Part shown: positions 48,969-59,303 of the stretch, one piece after another
Position numbering within the stretch: the stretch's first letter is position 1
How the letters are laid out: every line of letters starts with the position of its first letter
Source of the DNA: Odiellus spinosus
Lineage: Eukaryota > Arthropoda > Arachnida > Opiliones > Phalangiidae
Length of the DNA: 64,000 bases
Reading direction: 5' to 3'
NCBI GenBank assembly: GCA_963920705.1
Contig: OY987229.1
Coordinates: 22,325,728 to 22,389,727, forward strand
Notes under the pieces: generated by a model
The model's database searches: none
What the model saw: only the letters and a program-made list of their open reading frames with translations
Told to the model about the DNA's origin: nothing
Program-made: the position numbers and the translations under genes

Positions 48969-49306
48969 CAGAAGCCGATGAAACCCTCCTTTGAAGTCTA
49001 CTACTCCAATGTTCCATATAGCGCTCCTCTCTGTATGGGTAAAATTCCCAATTTTCCGAGATCGGAGGGGTCCTACTTCATACCCCCCTGTCTACGGAAA
49101 ATTGGAAATTCTCTCTCTCCACAAACGACGACGTTTTTTTGACGAACTCCGAGGCTGCTAGAGATATTCGCTCGACGAACTCCCGCTCCGAAAATATCTA
49201 TCGTTAGGAGGCGTACGAATCGCGCTTTTTGAAACTAACCCATACAGAGAGGGGTAGACAAGACCCGGGAGTAATAGACTTCAAAGGAGGGTTTCATCGG
49301 CTTCTG
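48969..49306 (+). mobile_element. Family A MITE, copy A9
   Basis: Full length with an exact 7-bp duplication ATATAGA (48962-48968, 49307-49313). Confidence 0.93.
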
Positions 49307-49313
49307 ATATAGA

Positions 49314-49730
49314 TTTGATTTAAATATCTTACGCTCGCTAAAGGATCTAGTCTTGTTATTTGATTTGATATTTGATTTCATTCAATTATTTACTTAAAAC
49401 GGTTAGGAGCCTCAAAGAGTGGATTGAAAAATCAATGTTTATTCAGTATATTTGAACTGATATTGGATAGAAAAATGAATCATTAAACAATTTGGCCGAT
49501 ATCAGCGACTTTATAGGGAAGGGGGCATATTATTCAACGATAATCTTCGTCCTGCTGGACAAAGAGCATAATAGATTAATATATATATATAGCCTGTAAT
49601 AATGTAGCTACGACAATTCATGTATAATATATAAATCTTTATTTCGTAGGAAAAAATATTCGAATTGTCTTTGGAATAAATAATTTGAAGGAATAATCCA
49701 TGTTGAAATCAACCAAAATAAATTGATTTT
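49314..49730. other. No gene recognised
   Basis: AT-rich spacer. Confidence 0.4.
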
Positions 49731-49734
49731 TTAA

Positions 49735-50319
49735 AGGGATAATGTAACCTAAAAACAAGTTATTTTATTATTGATTGCTTATCGTTTAATTAGGCCTAAT
49801 CTAACAACAGGGTGACCACTTTTCCTATTATTTCCTATATTTTCACCTCCTTCCTAATTTCTCCTATAATCTCCTATATTTCTACTCAAAATCTCTAGTT
49901 CAGGGTAAAGTTCTAAATCATACTGTCAGCCGTGGCTGTATAAGATTATTTTAGCTTAACTGTACATTTTCCAGTTAAAATAGTCTGTAAAATTCCATAC
50001 TATTTAAGCAATTGGATCATATTAATACCGTGTTTAAACCGGTGGTGAGAGTTGTGACGCAATAATATGGTTCCTACTTTTAATTAATTATTTTTCAGAT
50101 ATTTTATCATATATTTTACACTTATTTCTTCCTATTTTATCCTATATTTTACGTAAAATTTATCCTATATTTCGCAAGAAATTTCCTATATAGGATTTTC
50201 AAATTTTCAGTGGTCACCATGCTAAATCCAGCTAAGCCTATTTTAATTTTTAAATTTATTTCTAGTTAAATATTTGTTTGTAAATTTATTTTAATTTTAG
50301 ATTAGGATGCATTCTCCCT
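49735..50319 (+). mobile_element. Family B MITE, interrupted by I2
   Basis: Left TTAA then AGGGATAATGTAACCTAA; right TTAGGATGCATTCTCCCT then TTAT. AGGCCTAATCTAA precedes and CCAGCTAAGCCTATTTT follows the inserted I element. Confidence 0.8.
49808..50221. mobile_element. Family I MITE, copy I2, nested in B
   Basis: Ends CAGGGTGACCACTTTTCC and inverted CAGTGGTCACCATG. The interior is almost identical to I1, including ACTGTCAGCCGTGGCTGTAT, so recently mobile. Confidence 0.8.
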
Positions 50320-50323
50320 TTAT

Positions 50324-51145
50324 TTCACTAATTAAAAATTATTTTACTAATTGATTAATTAACTAATCAAATATTTTGATTTAATTATACACGTGTTTTC
50401 TTTTTATTTGCGTTCTTTGTTGACGAACAAATATATATTTAATCAATGACTAAATTAGAGAATTGTTTTCGATTGACAACATCATGACGTCATATTATTG
50501 TCGTACGAATTGCTCGATTTCTTTATTTTCTCATTTTTGTACCAATTAGAAGCTTAACCATCAGATGACGCTGTTTTTTGCACCGTTAGAGGACGCTTTT
50601 GAACGCCATATTTATTGATCTTTATCTAAACTTGTATTATCCCTTTAAATTCGGCGTAACCGTATCAAAATGAAGTGAAGGTGGTTCATTTGCATAACGT
50701 CTAAACATACAAGAGCCCGATAAGAACTACACTAATGGATAACTATATTATATATACCTCCGGAGGAAAAAAATCTTAATTTTTTATTTCTTCTATAAGT
50801 ATACTATTATAAGTTATAGCGGACCGTGGATGGCCGATTAGGGGGCGGACCGACTTTTATAAAGTGCCTCGACTTCCGCCGCCCATGAATCCGCCTTTGC
50901 CATCAGGCACTTGGCCCGGTACAAGAGCTAGGAGGATCGTTGTCGACGAACAAAAAATTGACCCATTCTATTCTATTGAGTAACGAACAAGTTGGGGTGA
51001 CGCGTGAATATTATATTACTACACGCGAAGACTTAGGACATTTAAACCCGTTCGAAGCGCCGCCTAGCTCTAAGAAAAATTAATTCGCGTCATGGACAAA
51101 AATTTGTACCTAGTGCCTAGTCTAGAGGGAAAATTTATCAACATT
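50324..51145. other. No gene recognised
   Basis: AT-rich to ~50.7 kb, then a moderately GC-rich block (50.82-51.14 kb) with no open frame of note. Confidence 0.4.
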
Positions 51146-51147
51146 CC

Positions 51148-51390
51148 CCCATGCCTAACCATAGACTAAGAAAGGGTTTGACCCTGGACACACGCGACGC
51201 GCTCCCTACGTCATTAGTAACCGTTATTTCCGATAGAGGCAGTACTAACGCGCCTGCGCAGCTACGATAGAGGCGTCAGCGACTGCCCAACCAAGATCCA
51301 TAACTATTTAAAAAAATCTGGCTAACTACGGTGGAAGGCGGAGATAGCTACGTGGGCGTGTCCATTTCATAGTCTATGGCCTAACGCACC
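51148..51390. mobile_element. Foldback element with CCATAGACTA ends
   Basis: Left CCTAACCATAGACTAAG, right inverted CATAGTCTATGGCCTAA. GC-richer interior. MITE-like. Confidence 0.5.
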
Positions 51391-51427
51391 AAGTTGAATC
51401 TAGTTGAATCTAGTTATTCAATGACAG

Positions 51428-51737
51428 CAAGAATCCATTCAGGTTCCATAAGAATATGGGAGCGTAGCTTTAGCCTCTGGTACCATCCTCGCAAACTTTG
51501 TAAGAAAAGTTCGTCCGCTATTTTCGCAACATTTGTACGCTTAGATCTTTTTTTCGGTCGGCTCCATTTTTATTACCCAAAATATTATGACAAGGTCGTT
51601 AGTGGCGAAGGGTTAATAATAGATGTCAGGAGCGATTTACTTGAAAAATCGATTCGAAGCGGACGAACTTTTGCTACAAAGTTTGGGAGGATGGTTATTG
51701 AATCCCATATTCTTATGGAACCTGAATGAATTCTTGA
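51428..51737. mobile_element. Foldback element with long inverted ends
   Basis: Left CATTCAGGTTCCATAAGAAT and ACCATCCTCGCAAACTTTGT; right are their inverses at 51660-51737. A 111-codon open frame (51394-51729) runs through both arms and is a product of the foldback. Confidence 0.7.
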
Positions 51738-51977
51738 TAGTAGTAGTTTCACCGTGAAATAAAATGCGGTTGTCTGAAAATAAAGGCCAGTACTAAGCCT
51801 AACTCTATTCTCTGTCGCGTAAAAAAAAATACTATCATCTCTTTCGCCCCTTCTCTTTAATCACGGGGGCATAGACGACGAGCCACTAATGACTATTCAA
51901 AAGAAAAGCTAAATTCTAATTCCGAAGAGGACGGTTAATGGAGTTTCCCGCGAATGTTTCTTACCAAAAGTATATTA

Positions 51978-52615
51978 TTTTATTCCATGAAAGTAAACAG
52001 CTCCCCGTAGCCTAATACTATATCACTTAAAGGGAGGATTCAACCTAACAACAAGTGATTTTTTATCGATTCCTTATCGTTTAAATAGGCCTAATCCACT
52101 ATTTAAAAAATTTACAAACAAATATTAAACTAGAAATAAATTTAAAACTTACCCTGAAAATAGGCTTAGTGGGATTCATGGAGCTCCTGATTTCCTCGCG
52201 TGTAAGGTCTAGCGACCAATCGCGCGCGACGTAAGTCTCGTGGAGATCTCGCGTGAACGACGGGCCTTCGCTCATTGGTCGCTAGACCTTACACGGACGC
52301 GATTCAGGATCTCCATGAATCCCGCTAAGCCTATTTTCAGGGTAAGTTTTAAATTTATTTCTAGTTTAATATTTGTATTGTAAACTTTTTATCGGTGGAT
52401 TAGGCCTATTTAAACGATAAGGAATCGATTAAAAATCACTTGTAATTAGGTTGCATTCTCCCTTTGAAACTAACCAAAAAATTCTGTCTCGAGTGATTTA
52501 TCTATCTTACTCAATATTTTAAGTCAGGCCGCTAGAGGGTCTCAAATCAGAATTTACCCAAATTTTTTCTGACAGTATTATCTAAGGGGTGTTGTTTACT
52601 TATTATAGAATAAAG
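51978..52615. mobile_element. Family K element K4, interrupted by B4
   Basis: Left TTTATTCCATGAAAGTAAAC; right inverted GTTTACTTATTATAGAATAA, and a K-core remnant (CTGTCTCGAGTGATTTATCT) at 52487. B4 entered at the TTAA of the K phrase ATCACTTAAAAT. Confidence 0.6.
52031..52463 (+). mobile_element. Family B MITE, copy B4
   Basis: 433 bp, nearly identical to B1 and B3. Left flank TTAA (52027-52030), right TTGA (52464-52467), one base changed. Confidence 0.92.
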
Positions 52616-53157
52616 TGATTCACTTCTGATGTTATATATTTGTCAAATCAAGATTGCAGCCGCGCCATGGTCTTTCGACATAATTTCGGGTCTCGTTAAT
52701 ATTTAAAAGGTATCATCGCCAACCAAGAATCATTTCCAACAACATCTACTCCTATATAGCCATTCGAATTATTTTCGAATTATATTATTTTTCCTTACGT
52801 TTGAAAATAAAAAGTGGGCCGGATAATAATAGGTTTTAAAAAATAGCTTTTTTTTCAATTGTGTTTTCAAATACTTATTTGAAATAGGGAAATAATAATA
52901 TTACCTATAGCCAAATCACCCCCTCTTATTAAGGCTATAAAGGTAACTGGTAATCATTTTTAGTTACAAAATAACCTCAATTATCCAATTAAAATGAATT
53001 AATGTATGACTTCAAATATTGTATTAGATTTATTCGCTGCAGTGTGACGTCATTTCCGTTTTAAATTTGATTTAAACGGTTACCAGTAAATCTGACGAAT
53101 TTAAATATCTATAATGTTTGGTTTCAAACACGTGTGAGCCCAAACTGAAGCAGAGAT
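52616..53157. other. No gene recognised
   Basis: AT-rich spacer. Confidence 0.4.
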
Positions 53158-53795
53158 TTATTTGAAGTTCACAAATAAATATGCTTTGAAGTTAATCAAT
53201 AAATATGCTTTTAAGTTCACAAATAAATATGCTTTGAAGTTAATCAATAAATATGCTTTGAAGTTAATCAATAAATATGCTTTGAAGTTTATCAATAAAT
53301 ATGCTTTGAAGTTAATCAATAAATATGCTTTGAAGTTCATCTATAAATATGCTTTGAAGTTCATTTGAAATTCATCAGTAATTATGCTTTTAAGTTCACA
53401 AATAAATATGCTTTGAAGTTCATCAATAAATATGCTTTTAAGTTCACAAATAAATAAGCTTTGAAGTTCACAAATAAATAAGCTTTGAAGTTCACAAATA
53501 AATATGCTTTTAAGTTCACAAATAAATATGCTTTGAAGTTTATCAATAAATATGCTTTTAAGTTCACAAATAAATATGCTTTTAAGTTCACAAATAAATA
53601 TGCTTTGAAGTTCACAAATAAATATGCTTTGAAGTTCACAAATAAATATGCTTTGAAGTTCACAAATAAATATGCTTTGAAGTTCACAAATAAATAAGCT
53701 TTGAAGTTCACAAATAAATAAGCTTTGAAGTTCACAAATAAATAAGCTTTGAAGTTCACAAATAAATATGCTTTGAAGTTCATCCATAAATATAG
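53158..53795. repeat. 24-bp tandem array, ~26 units
   Basis: Unit AAGTTCACAAATAAATATGC then TTTG, with AAGTTAATCAATAAATATGC and AAGTTCATCAATA variants. As 24 is a multiple of 3, long frames stay open on both strands (NFKAYLFV, KFTNKYAL repeats); not genes. Confidence 0.92.
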
Positions 53796-54165
53796 CTTTT
53801 TTTAATCTTGGGCAAATTTCAAGACAATTTCCCTCTGAACGAAAAAATAATTTTTAGTTATAATTCAGAAATGACGTGTTGCATTTTTGGTAAATGATTT
53901 AATTTTTTTCTCTATGACTGTATTCATGCTAAGTGTTTTTACATCCCCGGGTACATTATAACAAGTTGGGAAACCAAAATATAACCTCCCCGACCCCGAC
54001 GTTAAGGTAATCTAACCTAACCTAACCCTACCTAAAATAAAAGATGAAAAGAAATGTAGAGTATTGGATGAGTAGAGGAAACAGCGTGCATTTCAATCAT
54101 TATTCTCTATTTTACGGAGTATAAGTATTTTCCCTTAACCTCAAGGATACAGAGAATGCAAAAGA
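53796..54165. other. Intergenic with a short CCTAA run
   Basis: CTAACCTAACCTAACCCTAC at 54012-54031 is the complement of TTAGG repeats. Otherwise unremarkable. Confidence 0.45.
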
Positions 54166-54297
54166 ATGTCATGCGTTACCCATAATTATATGCGGCAGGT
54201 CGTAGACTCTAATATACACACCAAATGAAATGTCCTGCGTTACCCATAATTATATGCGGCATGGCGTAGAGTTCATAATTGATACACCAAATGAAAT
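54166..54297. repeat. Direct duplication, two ~70-bp units
   Basis: TGCGTTACCCATAATTATAT, then GCGGCAGG/ATGGCGTAGA, then ACACCAAATGAAAT occur twice in tandem. Confidence 0.8.
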
Positions 54298-54329
54298 TTA
54301 TTTTCTAAATAAATATGTAAAATACATGT

Positions 54330-55400
54330 TCTTTTAATATAAATTATCATTAGAGCATAGGCTGTACTGTGTGATTATCTTTGAGATAATCCACTGATTT
54401 GATAAAGACGAAGGATTTAGTCTGGGATGGCAATGAAGACAAGGAATTAAAACGACGAAGATTTTGTAGCAAGTTCCTCTTAGACAAACCAAGAAATATT
54501 GTAGACTGAATGTTCCATTTACAACCCATTTTCGGTAGATGATCGGCAATTACTTCCGGTACAGTTTTCGTCTAAAATTCTTGTTTTGACGTGCTAATAG
54601 AGGACCATTACTGATATTTTCATCATGCAAGTGATCCCAGTCATTGGAAGAATCAAAGGATTGAGCTGGTCGAGAGGTTATTTTCCAAACCGGCTGACAA
54701 GATGTTAGCTTCCACTCCTATGATAAAAAAAATATCTTGAATACTGAAATAGACTAATTTCCATACCGTTAATATTTATACTTGAATAGCTCCTTTTATG
54801 TTTAGAATAACGAGGCCGTATGAAGAACTGTTGAGCTTTTACTGACTGTAAGAATCTCATATGTCGAGTCCGAAAACACTCACTGCTTGCGTGTTTCAAT
54901 TCTTCGTAGCCAGGCCGTCTCTTTCTGGTGATAAATGAAAGCCGTGTCGCTGCTCTGTTGACTTCAAATGGTGATGCCATTCTGCGCTGGTTGATTTTCT
55001 CACTTAAGTCACTATAGCTCACTTAAGTCACTATAGCTCACTTAAGTCACTATAGCTCACTTAAGTCACTATAGCTCACTTAAGTCACTATAGCTCACTT
55101 AAGTCACTATAGCTCACTTTTGTCTGGTCTCACTCTACACGGCTTCTTTTGATTATGAAAATAATCGGAAATGTTTCTTGGTTTTATAGTGGAGAAATCT
55201 GAAGCCTATTTTTTTCCAGCATCAGATAACCATTTTTTATTCAAAACTGATGTTTTTTTAAACACGGGAAACCTACTGTACTTCTGTCCAAGGGGAGTTT
55301 TCACGACTATAATTTTTCTTAAGAGGTTTAACATTTTGTATCAATCCGCCTCAGCTTTAAATCTTATGTCGTTTCTATCTTGGATGCCCGTGTAAACGTA
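54330..55400 (-). pseudogene. Coding-like minus-strand region, unrecognised, probably decayed or split
   Basis: Several minus-strand stretches have protein-like composition unlike the rest of the window. One is 105 codons (54705-55022, containing SFITRKRRPGYEELKHAS and RFLQSVKAQQFF). Another lies at 54550-54717 (containing RPAQSFDSSNDWDHLHD). A third, 55130-55395, contains TPLGQKYSRFPVFKKTSVL and KKWLSDAGKK and is broken by in-frame stops. A polypyrimidine-AG (TTTATCATAG, 54718-54727 region) could be an acceptor, but I could not link the frames by splice sites. FP...KKWL...F weakly recalls a THAP zinc finger, without the required cysteines. This is a remnant or split gene of unknown function. 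Confidence 0.3.
55000..55117. repeat. 19-bp tandem repeat, ~6 units
   Basis: CACTTAAGTCACTATAGCT repeated exactly. Confidence 0.93.
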
Positions 55401-55563
55401 CCTTTATTTAGATTCTTCAATCCACCCCAAGTTTGCAGCAAGCCTTAGCCTATACTGCCCGTTATACCTTTGCTTTTTGGACTAAATGATATATGGAAAA
55501 CAGCTTAGCGCGTGTTGCCAACTCAAGCTGGTATTAAACGGTCACATTTCATTAAATCTTTGT
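55396..55563. repeat. Left copy of a ~168-bp direct duplication
   Basis: TTTATTTAGATTCTTCAATC through GGTATTAAACGGTCACATTT; more than 90% like 55889-56058. Confidence 0.85.
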
Positions 55564-55888
55564 TTAACTAAGAGAAGCACTCGTAAACAATAAACTATAC
55601 TTTCTCTCTATTAGCTCGAATTCAATGGATATTCCTTATCATTCTACTGTTTAAGAAATAAAATTTTTGTTTATCATTTTGAAGCAATTAATAAAAATAG
55701 GCTAAGCTTATGATTTCACCCTTTTGTAACCAATTCAGGCACCTTACTCTCTATTACTTCATATAATTTATCAATATTTCATTATTTAAATCTGTGTTTA
55801 ACTAGAGAAACTCTCGTACCGAAAGAAGTCTTATCAAATTTTGTCAAAGTACCTTTGTCTGTATTAATTCGAATTCAGTGGACGGTGT
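55564..55888. other. No gene recognised
   Basis: AT-rich spacer. CTGTGTTTAACTAGAGAAAC (55792) and TTTGTTTAACTAAGAGAAGC (55560) suggest the duplication once extended further. Confidence 0.4.
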
Positions 55889-56058
55889 AAACGCACTTTT
55901 ATTTAGATTCTTCAATCCACCCCAAGTTTGCAGCAAGACTAAGCCTATACTGCCCGTTATACCTTTGCTTTTTGGACTAAATGGTATATGGAAAACAGCT
56001 AAGCGCGTGTTGCCAACTCAAGCTGGTATTAAACGGTCACATTTCATTAAATTTTTGG
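55889..56058. repeat. Right copy of the ~168-bp direct duplication
   Basis: Same landmarks as the left copy about 490 bp away. A 67-codon frame (55878-56081) covers it, but the left copy is not open in the same way, so it is not called a gene. Confidence 0.85.
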
Positions 56059-56237
56059 GAAATTTCTTAAATATCTTCTAAACTATCTCGAATTTTTAAT
56101 TGATTTTTCAGCTTCTTTATTAATTAGATTCAGTTTAACAATATTATTATATTAAATTAAAATTTAAATGAATTATACGCTTCAATTCACTAAAAGATAT
56201 CGCGGCATAAGGCCAAAATAGTTAGGGCATGGAAAAG

Positions 56238-56262
56238 GGGTATATATAGCTTTCGCTAACCT
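56238..56262 (+). promoter_or_regulatory. TATA-like box upstream of the hairpin cluster
   Basis: GGGGTATATATAGC stands out in local context. A start 25-30 bp downstream would lie just before the structured region. Inference only. Confidence 0.3.
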
Positions 56263-56274
56263 TTATTCACCGAG

Positions 56275-56890
56275 CGAGTAACCGAGAAGAGTTGGGGAAA
56301 ACCCCCCCTTCTCAACGTCTAGACGTTTATCGTAACCCTAGGCATTCGGTAACTGCACCACAAAGACCCGTAGAGGGAGGAGATGACTGGAGTGGAAGGT
56401 TGATGTGGACTATATTAGCGAGGGACGCCTCGCTAATATGGCCCGCTGAGATCGGACACTAGAGGTTGGACCTTGGTGTGAGGATGGTCGGAGGTGATTA
56501 TAACAGTGGGAGACGTCCCATTGCGTATAATCGCCTTCAACTGTCCAGCATCGAGGTTTGACCGTAAAGTGGATGGTGGCATGCGATAATATACAATTGG
56601 AGACGTCCTGTTGTATATAATTGCACGACACCTGAAACTCATTGTGGCAGCCACGCTTAAAGGAGGTAATTCCCGTTAAACGGAATTGAACGATAAGCTG
56701 GTATGATAATGTCTCTAGACTTTTGGCTCCACGAGCTAGGTCACGTGATTTCCGGTTACACAGGATATCCGCTTACACAGGAAGTGACACAGACACACAC
56801 ACAGACACACACAGACACACAGACACACACACACAGACACGATCAGTGTAAAACCTCCCCCTGAACTAAAGTTCAGTCGGGGAGGTAAAA
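56275..56890 (+). ncRNA. Cluster of hairpins, candidate structured non-coding RNA or unusual element
   Basis: Six or more stem-loops in ~600 bp of GC-richer sequence: GAGAAG...CTTCTC around GGGGAAAACCCC (~56285); three tandem hairpins at 56411-56439, 56496-56532 and 56584-56624, each with a GACG apical loop; AATTCC...GGAATT (~56667); and CCTCCCC...GGGGAGG around CTGAACTAAAGTTCAG (~56855). The three tandem hairpins are spaced 86-88 bp, and GAGGTTGGACC / GAGGTTTGACC precedes the second and third. Not recognised as a known RNA family. Confidence 0.4.
56786..56842. repeat. CA/CAGA microsatellite
   Basis: Runs of CACACACAGACACACA within the hairpin region. Confidence 0.9.
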
Positions 56891-56892
56891 AT

Positions 56893-57345
56893 CGCCCCTA
56901 AGCCTTGGCTATAAATTAATTTCTCTTCATTTATATATTAAATAAATGCCAGCGATGTTTTGATCACGCACAAATAGGAATATCTTCTTTTAAGTGGGGT
57001 CGCGTTAGCCAAGAGTGATGGCAGACGTACCATGGATGAAGACGTTGGTGCTAGGGGCGTGTCCGTGCCTCTCGGACACGGGAAACAACGTTTCAACGCG
57101 TACAAAACGTTTGAAAAATGACAGTTTAAGCCTCCGAGGCTGTTCTTCACGAATACATAAATGTATATTTATATTTAGGCTGAAAAAACAAAAATTGTAC
57201 TTTGAATTATTCTCTAGGGTATGGAGGATGGATAAATGGAGAGACGTATTAATTTAGGTTGTTTGAACGTGGATAATCTGACTTAAGTCTATTTCAGATA
57301 CCGTACAACGCATGCGCTATAGAAATATGTCTCTTTGGGGTAAAA
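56893..57345. other. No gene recognised
   Basis: A moderately GC-rich patch (57000-57160) gives overlapping open frames of 70 and 80 codons without recognisable domains. Confidence 0.4.
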
Positions 57346-57349
57346 AAAG

Positions 57350-57599
57350 GGCGCTTTAAATAGGCATAATCTATTTATTATTAAACTATAAATAAATTTA
57401 AAACTTACCCGAAAAATAGGCTTAGCTGGATTCATGGATATATCCTAAACTCCCCGTATAAGGACTAACAACCAATGACATTAATCGATGTTCCTTATAC
57501 GGGGATATCAGGATATCCATTAATCCAGCTAAGCCTATTTTCAGGGTAATTTCTAGTTTTATATTTATTTATATTTATTTGTTAGGTTTCATTCTCCCT
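57350..57599 (+). mobile_element. Family B-type element, copy B7 (left end lost)
   Basis: AATAGGCTTAGCTGGATTCA and inverse TAATCCAGCTAAGCCTATTT around a hairpin CCCCGTATAAGGA / TCCTTATACGGGG; right end GTTTCATTCTCCCT then TTAA. A third type of centre in this family. Confidence 0.75.
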
Positions 57600-57603
57600 T
57601 TAA

Positions 57604-58365
57604 ACGAAGAACAAATTAGTTCCTTTAAAACACTCTTCCCTTATACACAAACTGTACAATTTGTTACAGTCAACGTCGTCTGCTAAACTTACTAGAAAAG
57701 AAACGACACGCAATTGAGTCATATTTATTTGGCGATCTGAATTATGTCTCTCCTTTGCATCCCTCCTCCGTGAATATATACATCATCACGCGAGAATTTG
57801 GCATGTCGAATAAATATCTTAGAAAAGTGGCCATTCTCGGGGCGACATAATAGAGATAGTTTGTTTGTAGCATTGTAAGCTACCGCCGCGAATATATATA
57901 TATTTTCTATATGAAAAACACGTTGGTTTTGCTTTGTAATTCAGGATACTCGAGGGTTGACGCGGGCAGCGCGCGTTTGATTGATTGCTTATAACGAGTA
58001 ATTGAGTTCCAAATGACATTCGTATAAATAACTCGAGTATACGCTACTCAATTTACGTTTTCATCAAATAGGAGGCTATTCTGCGTTCTATTTCTTTACA
58101 AAGAAATCGAAATAAAGATATCAAAGGTATCTCTCTCTCTCTACACGTAATGTACCTACACGCTGCCTACCCGCGGGTCGCGACGGAATAAAGGGGACAT
58201 TCACGCGGTAAAAATAAAAAAAAAATGCCAATAATTTGATTTTCAATATGTAGCCATATAATGAGGAATTATTATTGCAATGACCTCCTATCATAATAAA
58301 TTAAGAATAATTAATTAAAGATCATTAGAACTTGATCTTGATTAAGTACGTAAATCATATCACGT
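57604..58365. other. No gene recognised
   Basis: Mixed composition, with CT run near 58130. Open frame 57819-58019 on the minus strand has no recognisable domain. Confidence 0.4.
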
Positions 58366-58480
58366 GATGCCAGAACGCGCGAGAATCAACTGTAGGCTCT
58401 ATACAATCACGTGACCATAGTGATGACGTAATATTGCGGGAAATTTAAATTTTAATTTAAATTTATAAACACGTTTAAAA
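58366..58480 (+). repeat. Family M dispersed repeat, copy 4
   Basis: GAGAATCAACTGTAGGCTCT, ATCACGTGACCATAGTGATG and ACGTAATATTGCGGGAAAT match the M order. Confidence 0.6.
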
Positions 58481-58598
58481 TAAAACTATAATTTAATTTA
58501 TGCAAAATTGAAAGTATTTTTTACAACGCGCATCTGTTAGTTAAATCCACTTCCCAAATGTTGTTGGTAACAATTTATCTTTACATTCGAGTTATATA

Positions 58599-59303
58599 TA
58601 CATTGTGGTTCGGATTAAAATTAACATTGAGCACGTGCTCAAAATTCTCTCGTGCTCGAGTTTGAATAATTAATTAGTTTAACACGCGACAGACGCACGT
58701 GCTCATTGTTAATTCGAATAGCACGCGATCAATCTTAATTCGAATAGCACGCGCTCAATCTTAATTATAATAGCACGCGCGCAATGTTAATTCGAATAGC
58801 ACGCGCTCAATCTTAATTATAATAGCACGCGTTCAATGTTAATTCGAATAGCACGCGTTCAATCTTAATTATAATAGCACGCGCGCAATGTTAATTCGAA
58901 TAGCACGCGCTCAATCTTAATTTTAATAGCACGCGCGCAATGTTAATTCGAATAGCACGCGCTCAATCTTAATTTTAATAGCACGCGCGCAATGTTAATT
59001 CGAATAGCACGCGCTCAATCTTAATTCGAATAGCACGCGCGCAATCTTAATTCTAATAGCACGCGCTCAATCTTAATTCGAATAGCACGCGCTCAATCTT
59101 AATTCGAATAGCACGCGCTCAATCTTAATTATAATAGCACGCGCTCAATCTTAATTCGAATAGCACGCGCTCAATCTTAATTCTAATAGCACGCGCTCGA
59201 TGTTAATTAGAACAGCACGCGCTCAGTCTTAATTCGAATAGCGCTCAGTGTTAATTTTATCATTCCATAGAACCTATTGAGTTTTTTGATCCGAACCAAC
59301 CTG
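58599..59303. mobile_element. TA-flanked inverted-repeat element filled by a 26-bp satellite
   Basis: Left end TACATTGTGGTTCGGATTAA; inverse of the right end TACAGGTTGGTTCGGATCAA (17 of 20 alike), each starting at TA as in Tc1/mariner-type elements. Nearly all of the interior is a tandem array. Confidence 0.6.
58650..59255. repeat. 26-bp satellite, ~22 units
   Basis: Unit AATAGCACGCGCTCAATCTT then AATTCG. ATGTTAATTCG and ATCTTAATTAT types alternate in the left part. GC-richer than the surrounding DNA. Confidence 0.92.

Noticed and set aside
51394-51729. 111-codon frame
   Set aside because: Runs through both arms of a foldback element; no recognisable domain.
53158-53787. Overlapping frames with NFKAYLFV and ELQSIFIC repeats on both strands
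   Set aside because: 24-bp tandem array; same reason.
56275-56890. tRNA, 5S rRNA or hammerhead ribozyme in the hairpin cluster
   Set aside because: No A/B box pair, no 5S core, and no CTGATGA...GAAA catalytic core found by eye.
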